Below, one piece after another: positions 8,539 to 19,739 of a stretch of 64,000 bases of DNA. Location of the stretch: NCBI GenBank assembly GCA_002049455.2, contig KV918790.1:1-64000 (forward strand). Direction: 5' to 3'. A program made the position numbers and the translations under genes. The DNA is from Porphyra umbilicalis (taxonomy: Eukaryota; Rhodophyta; Bangiophyceae; Bangiales; Bangiaceae). Each line of letters opens with the position of its first letter. Positions within the stretch are counted from its first letter, which is position 1. A model generated the notes under the pieces. That model was not told the DNA's origin. It did not search any database and worked only from the letters and a program-made list of their open reading frames with translations.

Positions 8539-11500
8539 TCAGGCACGGATGGCCGGGGGCGGCGCGGCGGCGCCGCCCGAGGCGGCGCCGCCGTCGGGAG
8601 CCGAGGCTTGCGGGGCCGCCGGCGGCGGGTCGGCGGACGTGTGAGGCAGCCCCAGGCGCGCGGCGCGGCGCAGGTAGACGCGCAGCGTCTCGTGCGGGGC
8701 GTCCGCGGCGTCCATCCAGGTGGGCTGCGGGTATCCGGTCCAGTAGACCTGGACCCGGAGGGTGCCGTCGGGCAGCGTCGCGTGGTCCGCGATGCGGTCC
8801 ACGGCATACCGCTGGCCGTCGGCCTCCGCCCCGTGGAAGGAGCGCGCGGCCCGCAACGCGGGGTGTTGGGCAGGGGATTCGGCGGCCGTGCCCGAGGCGC
8901 GGACGACGTGCGCCACGTTCTCCCGTCGGTGCTCCCCGTCCACGTCCAGGAGGACCGTCGGGCCGTCCGTGGAAACCACGCGATACGGTCCGCGGGCGAC
9001 GTGCGTCAGTTTGCCGCCGGCGCCCTCCTCCTTGGCGTGGTCACGCAGCCACGCGCAGCCCCCCACGGTGAGCTTCTCCGCGCGCAGCGCGAGGCGCTTG
9101 TCGTGGTCGCGCTTGTAGCGCCCCTGCGTGGCCTTTAGCGTTGCCCGCATCTGCGGGATGAGCTGAACGAGGCGGGTCAGCAGGGAGGCTTGGGCGCGCT
9201 TCTCGGCGGCGGTGCCGCGTTGCGCCGTGATGGGGTACGCCCCGGACTTCGGGATGTTCTTGAAAGCCCAGCTGGATACCCCCATGGGGTTGACCAGTTC
9301 CAGCGGGGCAACCCCGGTGCTACGGTGGGGGCGGCTGTTGTACGCCAGCGTCAGGGCCCCAAGGAGTTGGTCCCAGGACCGCGGATGCTCCGCCACGTAG
9401 TGGTTTAGGATCGTATGCATCGTGCGGTTGAACCGCTCCGTCTGCCCGTTCGCCTGCGGATGTGACGGTGACGTCACCTTAGGCTCGATGGAGAGCAGGT
9501 TGCAAACCTGGCCCCAGAAGTGGCTGGTGAACTGGGGTCCCCCGTCCAAGAGCAGCCGGTCCGGCGGACCATAAGCGCCCACCCAGTAGTCCAGGACGGC
9601 CAAGGCGCAGTTCACCGCCGACGTACCGTCCATCGGGATGGCGCGCACCAGCTTGGTGAACCGATCGGTGATCACCAGGATGAATCGATGGCCGGCGGCC
9701 GTTCGGTCGAGGGGCCCGTAGAGGTCCACAGCAATGTCCCGGAAGGGCATGGTGGCGGGGAACAGGGTTAGGGGCGAGCGCCGTGCCAGCGGGCGCACGC
9801 GCTGCCGGGCACAGCTGTCGCATTTTCTTACATAGGAGACGACGTCGGCCGCCATCCCCACCCAGTAGTAGTACCGCCGCATCGCCGCATACATGCGGGA
9901 TTCCCCGGGGTGCCCGGCGAGGGTCGCGTCGTGCTCCAGGTGGAGGACCTGCTCCTGCAAGGAGGTCGGGACCACCACCTGGTGGGCGCCATCGGGCGCC
10001 GCGCGTCGCCGGAGGACCCCATCGGGATCCTCGAAGAACGGGATGCGCCGCCCGTCATTCAGGGCTTTCACGATCTCCTTGCAGTACCCGTCGTCGGCTT
10101 GGGCCGAGAGCACCGCGTCGCGGTTGATGCCACGGACCGTTGGGCCGCCAACGTAGTTGGCGGCGTCGAGCCCCCGGACCGTGTTGGCTCGCACAGCGAA
10201 GACAGGGACCGCGTCGACGAACGCGGTCTCATCGCTGGCCCCGGACTCCAGGCGGGAGATGCTGTCGGCCATGTAGTGTGTCATCCCCGGCTTGTAGGCG
10301 ACGTCGAACTCCAACTCGCTGAGGCGAAGGCGCCAGCGCGCCAAGCGGGGATTCCCCGAACCCTCAATGTTGAGGATCCACCGTAGGCAGTCGTGGTCCG
10401 TGCGCACGAGACAACGATCACCCTCGAGGTAGGGGCGGAGCTTGAGCGACGCCCAGACGACTGCCAGGCACTCCTTCTCCGTGACCCCGTAGGGGAGCTC
10501 GTTCGTTGCCAGCCGCCGGCTGATGTACGCGACCGGCTTGAGTTTCCCGTCGTCTTGCTCTTGCAGCAGGGCGGCGCCCACCTGCGTCCCGCAGGCATCT
10601 ACGTCGAGGACGTACTTGCGCCCGCGCCGCGGGAGTGCGAGGACCGGCGGGGTCGTGAGGGCCTCCTTGAGCCGGTCGAACGCCTGCTGCTGCAATGGCG
10701 TGGCAGGGGGCACCAGGACGGGGGCCGTGGACCCCATGAGGTCCGTCAATGGCGCTGCCATCCTTGCGAAGTTCGGCACGAACCGGCGGAAGACGTTGCA
10801 CATCCCCACGAAGCTCCGCACTTGCGTGCGGGTCGTGGGGAAGTGCGCCTCGCGCAAGGCGCGCGTGTGCGCGTCCATCACACCGAGCCGGCCCGGCTTG
10901 ATTTCATGCCCGAGGTACTCCACGGTCTTCCGAAAGAACCGGCACTTGGGCAGGCGGAGTGTCACTCCCGCGTCGCGAAGCAGGCGCAGAACGCGGTCGA
11001 CGTGGCCGACGTGCTCCTCCTACGTCTTGGAGTACACGATGACATCGTCGAGGTAGATAAGGCAGCTCTGCCACTTCACTCCGGAGAGGATGATGTCCAG
11101 CGCCCGCTGGAACGTGGCCGGGGCGTTCGTTAGGCCGAACGGCATCCGTTTGTACTGGTACGCGCCCTCGTGGCACACGAAAGCCGTCTTCTCCCGATCT
11201 TCGGGTGCGATGGCAACCTGCCAGTAGCCGGCGTTGCAATCCAACGTCGAGAAGATGGTCGCCTCACCGAGGCTGTCGATGCATTCGTCCATCCGGGGCA
11301 GCGGGTACGAATCCTTCTTGGTGACGACGTTCAGCAGTCGATAATCGACGCAGAAGCGGAGGGTGCCATCCTTTTTGGGGACGAGCACGACCGGGAAGCC
11401 CCATTCCGACGACGTCGGTTCGATGACGTCCGCCTCCAGCTGCCGCTTGACCTCGGCCGTCTCGGCCTCCCGCGCCGTGTGCCCCGCACGGCGCGGTGCG

Positions 11501-12600
11501 AAGCGGACGGGCCGGGCGCCGGCGTTGAGGTCGATGCGGTGCTGGGTGGCTTTGATGACGCCGAGCGCCTGGCCCGTCCACATTGCCTTGTGCTGGTCCA
11601 GCATGCGGCGGATCCGGGTGTGCAGCGTCGGGTCGACGTCCGGCAGGTCCACGTCCTCCACTTGCGGGGGGGACGCGGGTGGCGCCGCGTTCGCCAGGGC
11701 GCTTTCTTCGCCCGGGTCCCGGGGTCGCGCGGGGGTCGCAGCCGCACCGCCTGAGGCCGTCGCTGGGTCCGGGCTCCGCCCCGGCGCGGGGTCGTCTCCG
11801 GTGCTTGACACCGCCGCCACGACGCCTTCGGCGGCCGTGGCCGGCGGGAAGGCCGGGGCGGCCGGTGTACCGGGAGGTGCCCCGGGGGGCACCTGTACGA
11901 CCCCTGTCGTCAGCAGCTCGACGTAGCCGACGTTGGCCTTCTGCCGGAGGATGACCTCGCGCGCGCCAAAGTTGGTCACGATGACCGGGAAAGATAGCCC
12001 CGGCACGATATCGAGTACGCCGTTGGCGATGGTGACCCCATGCGTTGTGAAGAGGCGCGAGGCGCCGAACACCTGACCCAGGCCGCCCCACATGGTCCGC
12101 ACCCAGACGACCGTGGCCGCCGACGGCGGAAGCCGCGTCTTGTGCGTCGCACGGAGGACGCAGGAGACGCCCATCGAGCGGTCGCCATCGTCCAACGGTC
12201 CCCGTAGGATCGCCGTGACGGACCCGTCCGTCCAACGGATGGACCTATCCTGAGGCAGGATGGCGTGGGCGTTGTCGTCGATGAACGTGCAGCCCAAGAT
12301 GACCGGGACCGACAGGTCGTCGACGACGAGGAAGGGGACCGGGACGATCGTGCGCCCGTCTGGAGCCACAGCGTGACGGTCCCGCTCGTGCGTAACCGTG
12401 CGTTGTTGGCGTCTCGCAGACGTACCTGTTCCACCTCCTTAGAGGTGACCACCTGGCGGAGCCATTCAGGAGCGAGGGCGTCCCGGCGGACCAAGTTGGG
12501 GCCCGCCCCCGTGTCGACGACGACGCCGAACGCGCGGAGGGACAGCTTGTCCAGCCCCAGAGAGGCCACGATGCGGTAGTTATGCAGGCTGAAGAGCAGC
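8539..12600 (-). CDS. pol: pol region: protease, RT, RNase H, integrase, chromodomain
   Basis: On the minus strand the domains appear in Ty3/gypsy order. A retropepsin-type DTGAG motif is at about 12500-12520. Reverse transcriptase spans about 11000-11600, with a CVDYRLLN motif and YLDD catalytic box. RNase H is at about 10260-10620 (DVDACGTQVGAALLQ). The integrase zinc-binding HHCC is at about 9810-10000 and the catalytic core at about 9420-9750 (with HPQANGQTERFNRT). A chromodomain-like tail is at about 8650-8810 (VQVYWTGYPQPTW). In the family this polyprotein reverse-transcribes and integrates the element, and the tail is thought to guide integration to heterochromatin. Only the region and its parts are given here, as it belongs to a retroelement. 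Confidence 0.93.
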
Positions 12601-13078
12601 ACTTCCCCGTTCCGGGGCGGGGTACCCGGCGCGTGCGTGGTGTCCGCGACGGCGGCGGCGTGCCGGAGAAAGCGGGTACGTTCGCGCCGGGCGCGTCCCC
12701 CGAGGCGCCGCCGGGGCCCTGGCCCGGTGCGCGCCCCGTTGGCGGGTAGGTCCGCTGGGATACCATCCCCGCCACCCCACGGCCGGGGGTCGGAGTGGCC
12801 CAGGGCCAGGACCGACGCGGCGACCGGCGGAGACGAAGGGACGGCCTCAGCGGCCACCGGCGTCGCCGGGACGGGGCAGTGGTCCGGCTCGTCCGCCGTC
12901 GCGTGGCTGACCCCCCCGGGCCGCGCGAGGATGCGGGGGCAGAAGGCGGGCGCCGGCGGGAATCCCGCAGCGGCCCGCCGCTTGCGTACCTGGCGCAGGC
13001 GGGTCGCCGTGATGTAGCAGTGCCGGTGTGCCTTGAGACGGACGACGTCCGTGGGCAGCCCACTAAGGGGGCTGCCCC

Positions 13079-15913
13079 TTACTCGTTTCCCTGGGCGTGG
13101 CAGGTGTGGCCGTTCCCATGACTCGCGCCGTCGGCGCCCGCGATCCACTCCTCGGAGGAGCTCTCCCCCTCGTCGCCCGCTACGTCCGGGTACGCCCGGT
13201 CATCCGTTTCCACGGCGTGGACGAAGGCAGCCGTGCCCGGCGGGACGGTCCCATGGTTGGCGCCGGTCGGCGGTACCGGTGGAACCGGCGGTCCCGTGCC
13301 CAGGGGCAGGGGTGCCGGCGGAGCCGGTCCCCGCCCGTTACGGTGTGCCGCGACTGCTTCGCGCAGCGCGCGCCCGTGGGCCCGCACCTCGGGAGACTGG
13401 GCGGGGCACTCCCACACCCAGTGCCCCAGGTGGCCACAGAACGAGCAGGCCCCCCGCCGACGTGGCGGGGGCCCCGCCTCGGGTGCCCCACTCCATCCGC
13501 CGCCACGCGGTGGAGGCGCCCCGCCTCGGGGAAACCGCGGGGGGCGATCCGAGTGCGGGAAGACGGTTCCCGGCCGTGGAGGCACCGGGGTGCCCGGCGC
13601 CAGGGTACCGCGCCCACGCCCCGCCCCCGTATGCACGGGGTACAACTCCGGGCGCCCGCCCCACGCGGGCTGCTGTTGCCAGCCCGACGCGTGCGGGAGA
13701 CTGTCCACCGGTAGTACCGGGACGTCGCCCGAGGATCCATACTCAACGGGCGTCCCCGACGCGGCCAACACCGCGGCCCACTCGGCCCGCTCCGCCTCGG
13801 TCCCGTAGTCCGTGACGGACAGAGCAGCCGCGGCCGAGGCGGCTCCCACCGGGAGAGCGACGGATGCCGCCGGCCGGGCCCGACGGGCCTCCCGTTCTTC
13901 GCCGCCGACCGACCGGGAGGCGCTCCCCTTGGGCTTGGCTTGGAGCTTGACCCCCCGGGCCTCCCGGGTAGCTGCTCCCGTCTTGGCAAGGAACTTGCGC
14001 AGCTTGGGGAAGGTCCGGCCCTGGGTATTGAAGTTCCGCCCCAGGGCCCGGACTTCCCGTCCAACGCCCTTGAGTAGGATACTCTTCAGCTCGGCCTCTT
14101 GTAGGACCGAGCCCAAGGCACGGTTAGCATCGAGGATGCGGTTCGCAAACTCGTGTTCGTCTTCCCACTTCTCTTGGGATGCTTGCATGAGGGCCTGGAG
14201 GTGGTCCACCAGGTCGTCCCCGTCGAGGTACTCGTTGAGTAGGGCGTGGACCGCGCGCTTGTACGTGAGCTGCCGCGAGGCGTGGGTGTCCTTGGCGCGC
14301 TGGAGCACGCCGAGCACCTCGCTCGTGACGAAGTACTGCAGCAGTGTCACTGCCGTACCCTCGTTCAGCCCGCTGCCGTCGCATGCCGTCTGGAAGTTCC
14401 CAAGGAACGCCACCAACCCCAACGGGGTATCGCCCGCAAACTGCCGCGAGGTGTGCATCAAGGCCTTGACGTCCGCGCGGATACCGCGGATGGAATTGCC
14501 TCGCGGGAGGTGTAGGCGGCCCCCTCGCTGTGCGAGTCGGTACCGTTCCGGCGACAGGAGCCCCTTGAAGCGGGGGTCGACCACCGTGTCCTCCCGCTGC
14601 TCCCGCCGGAAGGCGCGCAGCGCCTCTTGAACCAGGGCCCGGTGTGGCCGCTTGTCGGCAGCCCGTGCCCGCCGTCGGCGGCGCGTTGCTCCGGGGTCAC
14701 TGCCGGTGGCGGAGGAAGAGGTCGAGCCGTCGCTGCTGTCCGTCGACTCCGCCCTACTGGCGGCGGATGACGAGCTTGACGGACTGTCGTCGCTCTCGGT
14801 CGACGAGGGGGGCCCCGACGAGGGGGGCGACGGCGCCCGTCGGGCGTGGCGCCGCCGTCGGTGGCCCTTCGAGGGGGCGGCCTTCAGGTGTCGGCGCTCG
14901 GCGCCCCGCCGGGACCGAGACCGCGCAGGGCGCGCGCCCGGCGATGCAGTCACCGTCAAGGCGGCCCCGGTCCGGGTTGTGCCCCCCGTCCGGGTACGCT
15001 CCCTGGACGTGCCTGACCCGGGTTCCGGGGGTGCCGGTCCCCCCGCGCTCGCGGTTCCGGGGGAAGGGCCCTGGGCCGCCGCCAGGGCCAGGGCCACGGC
15101 CGCGCCCCGCCCCGGGACCGGGGTCCCGTCCGATGCCGCGGTCGACGCTTCCTCCGCGGCGTCGCGGAACACCTGAGCCAAGTGGCGCAGGTGCCCGGGG
15201 TCGGCCACCGACCGAGGTGGTCCTGGGGCCGCGGCTCCGCCGATCCCCTGCAGGCTGGGCCCCGACCCGCCCGTCGCCGACGGCGCGTCCAGGGACCAGT
15301 GGTCCCGGGTGGTCCTCTGCCACCGGGCCCGGGCCACCTCCTCCGGGGTGACCCCGAACGCCCGCTGTAATTCCCGGCGCTGCCGCTCGTCCTCCTCGAG
15401 CGGCAGCGCGTCCATTGGTCGACGCGGCCCCCGGCTCGCGGGGGTCCCGCCAACTAAAGTTCCCGATGAACCGCCCACCGCGTCCACTCGGGGAGGGCCA
15501 AAGGGCGGCGCCCCTTCCAGGCGCTGCCCGTCCAGGGGGGAAGGGTGAACCCCCGCACCCCCTGCCTGGGGCTCCATCAGCGTGGACGTCCGTCCCGCGC
15601 CGGGAGGAGGACGAGCCCCGGTGGTCGGCGTGCGGCCGGGGTCCTCGGGCGGGGAGTTCGACTCACCCGCCACCGTACCGCCGCCGCCAACCGGGACCGC
15701 CCTTCCACCCCCCACGGGGGCCACGGCGCCCAAGGCCGGTGTTGCCCCGGGGTCTCCCGCCGGTGGCGCGTCCGTCACCCGGCTGGTGCCAGGCATCTCA
15801 AACGGAGGAGCGCCCCCGTCAAGCGGGGAAGGTGAGGAAGATCCGCGAGCCATGGAAGCGGGGCCCGCGTATCGATCGGATGTCCTCCTGTCACCGCACC
15901 GCAATACAACCAA
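13079..15913 (-). CDS. gag: gag region of the Ty3/gypsy element
   Basis: The minus-strand frame of about 944 codons starts shortly after the primer-binding site. Its N-terminal half is Pro/Gly/Ser-rich with an Arg-Ser stretch. The middle part (about 13950-14600) is helical and capsid-like, with the retrotransposon-gag pattern of a conserved Trp and a hydrophobic helix. A single CCHC zinc knuckle, CSFCGHLGHWVWEC, lies at about 13405-13447. It would package the RNA and form the particle. The N-terminus is long for a gag and may include extra linker sequence. Confidence 0.85.
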   Translation of the reverse strand: MVVLRCGDRRTSDRYAGPASMARGSSSPSPLDGGAPPFEMPGTSRVTDAPPAGDPGATPALGAVAPVGGGRAVPVGGGGTVAGESNSPPEDPGRTPTTGARPPPGAGRTSTLMEPQAGGAGVHPSPLDGQRLEGAPPFGPPRVDAVGGSSGTLVGGTPASRGPRRPMDALPLEEDERQRRELQRAFGVTPEEVARARWQRTTRDHWSLDAPSATGGSGPSLQGIGGAAAPGPPRSVADPGHLRHLAQVFRDAAEEASTAASDGTPVPGRGAAVALALAAAQGPSPGTASAGGPAPPEPGSGTSRERTRTGGTTRTGAALTVTASPGARPARSRSRRGAERRHLKAAPSKGHRRRRHARRAPSPPSSGPPSSTESDDSPSSSSSAASRAESTDSSDGSTSSSATGSDPGATRRRRRARAADKRPHRALVQEALRAFRREQREDTVVDPRFKGLLSPERYRLAQRGGRLHLPRGNSIRGIRADVKALMHTSRQFAGDTPLGLVAFLGNFQTACDGSGLNEGTAVTLLQYFVTSEVLGVLQRAKDTHASRQLTYKRAVHALLNEYLDGDDLVDHLQALMQASQEKWEDEHEFANRILDANRALGSVLQEAELKSILLKGVGREVRALGRNFNTQGRTFPKLRKFLAKTGAATREARGVKLQAKPKGSASRSVGGEEREARRARPAASVALPVGAASAAAALSVTDYGTEAERAEWAAVLAASGTPVEYGSSGDVPVLPVDSLPHASGWQQQPAWGGRPELYPVHTGAGRGRGTLAPGTPVPPRPGTVFPHSDRPPRFPRGGAPPPRGGGWSGAPEAGPPPRRRGACSFCGHLGHWVWECPAQSPEVRAHGRALREAVAAHRNGRGPAPPAPLPLGTGPPVPPVPPTGANHGTVPPGTAAFVHAVETDDRAYPDVAGDEGESSSEEWIAGADGASHGNGHTCHAQGNE

Positions 15914-15982
15914 CGAGGGTCCCCCGATTCTTGGTACCGAAAGAGGTGTCGATCCGCGACGCGCACAGTGTGCGTACCGCGG

Positions 15983-16000
15983 GTCTCACCCGGAGCGCCA
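15983..16000 (-). other. Primer-binding site
   Basis: Read on the minus strand, TGGCGCTCCGGGTGAGAC starts two bases after the 5' LTR. It begins with the TGG complementary to a tRNA CCA end, and the rest resembles the complement of a tRNA 3' end. I cannot name the tRNA. Confidence 0.6.
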
Positions 16001-16002
16001 AA

Positions 16003-16653
16003 TGTAGTACCACAATCTAGGGGGTTACCTCAGAAGGAGGGAAGTAACGGCCGTCTCAGCCGCTCGCGCGACACCCGCTATGGGACTCGAGGTCCGGGAA
16101 GTCGGGCCGATCGAAACGCCAAGACATCGAGACACGGTTTACTTGCCGGCGACGACGGTGCCTCCCACCGTCGTCGCCCTTCGTCCTAAAAGGGCGGAAA
16201 CCGTCGCCCGGGCCCAATTTCCCCAAATGGGAATTGACCCGGGCCGTCACCAACCAATGCAGATAATTCCCTCCATGCATGTCAAGTCCCCCGAGGCGAT
16301 CATTACAGACGAGGGGGAGAAACCGTCCCGCGCGCAACGCGCTGCACCCGCCGCGTGGCGCCCGGTCGGCCGTCGCCTGCCGCGCCCTCTCGGGCGCGCC
16401 AGCGCCCGCTCGGGCGCGCCAACCCGGCCTCCCGCGGGGCCCGCGTGCCGGGCGCGGCGGATCGGGTGCGCTCCCTCAAGTGGCCCGAGCCGGGCAGCGG
16501 GGCCGCCCCCTCGCCCCGCCATCCCGCGTCGCCAACCCGTCGGCCACCACCGCCGCTGGCGTCGCCCCCACGCGTCGGGGACCGACGTCCCCCGCCGTCG
16601 CCGTCGTCCCCGCGGTGGCCCCCTGGCGCGTAGGGGGGCCCCGTAGTACTACA
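16003..16653 (-). repeat. 5' LTR of the Ty3/gypsy element
   Basis: This is the 651-bp partner of 5078-5728 and lies upstream of gag on the minus strand. It should carry the promoter. It is followed by the CAGAA target duplication at 16654-16658. Confidence 0.95.
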
Positions 16654-16664
16654 CAGAAGATATT

Positions 16665-17306
16665 CTAGCGAAGCGAGCGATCGTCCTGGGCGGCATTCCG
16701 AAAGTCACTCGGGGCATGATCACGGGTAACAGCGATGTACCGCCCCTGATTCAGATGGGCCCGACGTCGCCGGCCGCTGATGTTCACAGGATCCCACTTG
16801 GTCCGAGCGCATCGAAACGCGATTTCCGATGCGGGGTCCGATTGGGCGTAAAGTGCATCACCGATGGCTTTCGTTGCACTTGAGATCGACAAACCGACGC
16901 GCATCGGTGGATGCGCCGGCGATTTTGTCCTGGGATTGAACTGGGCAAATCGTGCGCGCAGTCCGTGATGAATGACGGCGCTGATCCGGGCGGGGCCGGC
17001 TGGGCGGCGCGCTGGCAGGGCGGCGCGCAGGCGGGGTGGCGCGCTGGCGGGGCGGCGCGCTGGCGGGGCGGCGTTCTGGCGAGGCTGTGCGCTGGTGGTA
17101 GCGGTGGCGGCGTCGGGGCTCGGGGCGCCGGGCGCGCCGGGGCACGCCACGGCGCGCCGGGCCACCGTGGCGCGCCGTGGCTCGTCGGGGCGCCGGGCCG
17201 CCGCAGGTGCTCAAAAACACAGGCTTCCCACATCACTATCGCGCCGCCCCTGTGACTCCCTCCGCAGAGCAGGCACCACAGAGACAGGAAGCAAACTAAT
17301 CACAAA
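16665..17306 (-). other. Minus-strand frame of unknown origin plus GC minisatellite
   Basis: A minus-strand frame ends at 16665 and contains a protein-like segment (NPRTKSPAHPPMRVGLSIS and onward) but no known domain. It may be the 3' part of the decayed gene next to it. Between about 16975 and 17110 an imperfect 16-17 bp unit (GGCGCGCTGGCGGGGC) repeats about seven times and makes the upstream part of the frame low-complexity. Confidence 0.35.
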
Positions 17307-17376
17307 TCAAACAAACCCACACAAGAAGGAACTTACCCCCCGTCGCTGCGGGGTGCGCGTTGGTAGCGGCAAAGTC

Positions 17377-18499
17377 CTAGAACTGCGGCAAGACAAGAGA
17401 AGAGTCCGCGCCGTCAACCAAAACCAAGCCAGTGTGCGGCTCCGCATCTGAGGCGTGGATCGGGAGCAGGCGGCGCACCTCCGCCACCCACAGGGGGAAG
17501 TGACCGTTGCCGATGGCACCGCCGCGGTTGACGAGCGGATGCCGGCGGCAGTCTCCAGTACGTTGCGCACTTTGTTCCCCACGAACGCGACGTGGCCAAG
17601 CGTTGCGAAGACGACGCGGTCGCCCATCGGCCCGTCCGGCTGCTTGACGCGGTTGGAGGCGCCCACGGAAACGAAGTGTTGCGACAGCGCGTCGAGACAC
17701 GCGCGGCGACCGTTCACTGGCAGGAACAAGCTGTCGTCCGTGAGCAGCTTGATGGCCAAATTCATCACCAAGTTATTGAATTCGATGCCCAGGCTTTCCG
17801 AGTAGGCGGCCACGATGGTGTCCGTCCACATCCGGTGCAGGTGGGGCTTGACGCGGAGAGCCAAGAGGGAGACGTGGATGCTCGAAAAAGTCATCGGGCT
17901 TCTTCGGCTCAACCGCCGGATGAAGGACTTGCGCCACTCCTCCGCCTTGTCCATGCTCCCCTTCTGAACCGACTCAACAGACGCCACCAGCGGGTCCCAG
18001 TTGTCATCCAGGGAAGAGAAGACGGGCACCGTCTTCATGGCTGTCGCAAAGTCGTCGATGAGGACGTCGCGGTACGTCTTCTACGAAGATCCACCACAGA
18101 GACTCAAAGAGACACAAGAAAGAGAGAAACACGAAACAGCAAAGAGTGAGTCGGAATCCGGCTGAGGCACTCGCAAAGCGCCCGTGTCCGCCCTTCACCC
18201 CCCCCTTTCATCTCCTCCCGGCGCCCACCCCTCTGCTGCCCGGTATCTCGTGCACAGTCCAGCAAGAGCAAACATACCGTCACCAAATTCACTATATTCT
18301 CTTTCTCCTCCATGTTATCGTCCTCCGCGCCGGCGTTACTGAGCTTGCCGAGGGAGAAAGCGCTCTTGATGTCGTCAAGGACGGTCTCTTCGACCGCCAC
18401 AAGCCACATCAGCGTCTGTTGCGACAGCTGGATGTCGGAGTCCAGTTTGGTATTCATACCTACCAGCTTGACCTTCATCGTCGAGACGGCGGCCTCCAT
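17377..18499 (-). pseudogene. Hypothetical two-exon gene, probably decayed
   Basis: I do not recognise this protein. Exon 1 runs from ATG 18499 to 18278 and ends before a GTATGT donor. Exon 2 starts at 18080 after a TTCGTAG acceptor, and the phases agree. The joined product is helical and charged (QLSQQTLMWLVAVEETVL, then KTYRDVLIDDFATAMKTV). It continues well into exon 2 (MGDRVVFATLGHVAFVGNKV) and then needs a change of frame near 17540-17600 to reach a plausible end, HFPLWVAEVRRLLPIHASDA, closing at 17377. Upstream of 18499 another coding-like minus-strand frame (MQPLVFCAVGFTSGGPAAAL and onward) suggests an earlier part in a shifted frame. A damaged gene is the simplest reading. Confidence 0.4.
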
Positions 18500-19365
18500 G
18501 GCCGAATCGTCTATTGGAACCGAGCTGGTCGCTGCGAAAAACCACGTGCTCGAGGATGAGCGCGCGGTGCTCCCCGCGCGCGCCCGGCCCAAGCGCCCCG
18601 GAATGCGGGTTGAAGGTCGCCTGCGCGGCGGCGGTCATCAGAAGCTGGACGTCGTCATCATCGGGGTCTGGATAGTTCCGGCCAGCAAATTGGGCGGAAG
18701 CGCCAGCGGCCGCTGCACTAGCTGTCAGGGCGGCTGCAGGACCCCCCGACGTGAAGCCAACCGCACAGAAGACGAGTGGCTGCATGGCGACTCCGTCACG
18801 GGTCGCAGTGGTCGGACGCGGTGCCGCGTCGACAAAGTTGAAGGCCGCAGTTGCGGCCGAATCTGGCGCCGCTGAGACCCAATCGCTGCAGGCGTCACCC
18901 CGGCCGCGAAACCGCCACCTCCACCAACAGCAGAAGGCTGCACAGCCACCCCGCGACCTCCACCAGCAGCAGACGGGTGCTCCACCGACCAACCACCCCC
19001 ACCAGCAGCAGACGACATTCCCGCCGACGCAGCTCCCCAAGTGGCAGCAGACAGCGGCGCCACGAACCCGTTGCCACAGCCACGACGGTCCACAGGCGGC
19101 GGTGTCACTCCCGACCCACCCATACAGGCATCGCGTGACGGTGGCATCCGTCCAAAGGCAACCCTGACACCAAACACAGCGGGCGACGGCGGCGTCGCGC
19201 GCGAGGCCATGGCGACGAGCACCGGAGGCGTCGCAAGCGCCAGGCCGGCCGGCGTGCTGAAGAAGGCAGCGTGAGCTCTGCGGCCGCACCTGTCCCGATC
19301 ATCAGAATAGAAGGGTCGAGCATCGAAACCTTGTGCTTGCATCGACGCGCGAGCAACGGCGCTCT
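18500..19365 (-). other. Probable upstream part of the decayed minus-strand gene
   Basis: Two overlapping minus-strand frames look protein-like in turn: FYSDDRDRCGRRAHAAFF with MASRATPPSPAVFGVRVAFG at about 19150-19330, and VQLLMTAAAQATFNPHSGAL at about 18570-18650. A Gly/Ala-rich segment built from CCACCAGCAGCAG-type repeats lies between them (about 18915-19030). No domain was recognised, and the frames do not join without a shift. Confidence 0.3.
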
Positions 19366-19735
19366 GGAACCACGCCATGGAATCCCCAATCGCGTGGCCG
19401 TCGAACAAATGGGCGACACAAGTCCACCCCGCCCCAGCCGGGTGCGTCCGCGAGTTGGCGACCGCCCGCAAATGCCAGCGAGATCGATGGTGACCATCCC
19501 CAGGGTATCCGCGCCAGTGCAACGGACCTCTTGCACCACCCCACGGTGTCCCTAATTGCGTGGTCATCGAACTATTTGGCGACACAAGTTCACCCCGCCG
19601 CAAACGGGTGAGTCCGCGAGTTGGCGACCACCCGAAAATGCGAGAGAGATCGATGATGACCATCCCCAGGGCCTCCGGGCGAGTGCAACGGACCTCTTGC
19701 ACCACGCCATGGTGTCCCCAACGATGACTTGGTCC
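19366..19735. repeat. 166-bp tandem repeat, about 2.2 copies
   Basis: The phrase CGAGTTGGCGACC recurs at 19451 and 19617, a period of 166 bp, and flanking sequence repeats with it (CCATCCCCAGGG, TGCAACGGACCTCTTGCACC). A partial earlier copy starts near 19366. The repeat lies exactly between the decayed gene and the retroelement fossil. Confidence 0.8.
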
Positions 19736-19739
19736 TCGC

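Larger units (their letters stand above)
5078..16653 (-). mobile_element. Ty3/gypsy LTR retrotransposon, young, nearly whole
   Basis: The element is 11,576 bp and lies on the minus strand. Its 651-bp LTRs begin TGTAGTAC and end GTACTACA, and a 5-bp target duplication CAGAA flanks it at 5073-5077 and 16654-16658. Reading on the minus strand the order is 5' LTR, primer-binding site, gag with a CCHC knuckle, aspartic protease (DTGAG), reverse transcriptase (YLDD), RNase H, integrase (HHCC and DDE parts) and a C-terminal chromodomain-like segment, then a long antisense ORF and the 3' LTR. PR-RT-RH-IN order places it in Ty3/gypsy, and the C-terminus suggests a chromovirus-type branch. The two LTRs differ at about one base, so insertion was recent. 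All parts are present. It looks whole or nearly whole, with perhaps one to three breaks. Confidence 0.95.
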
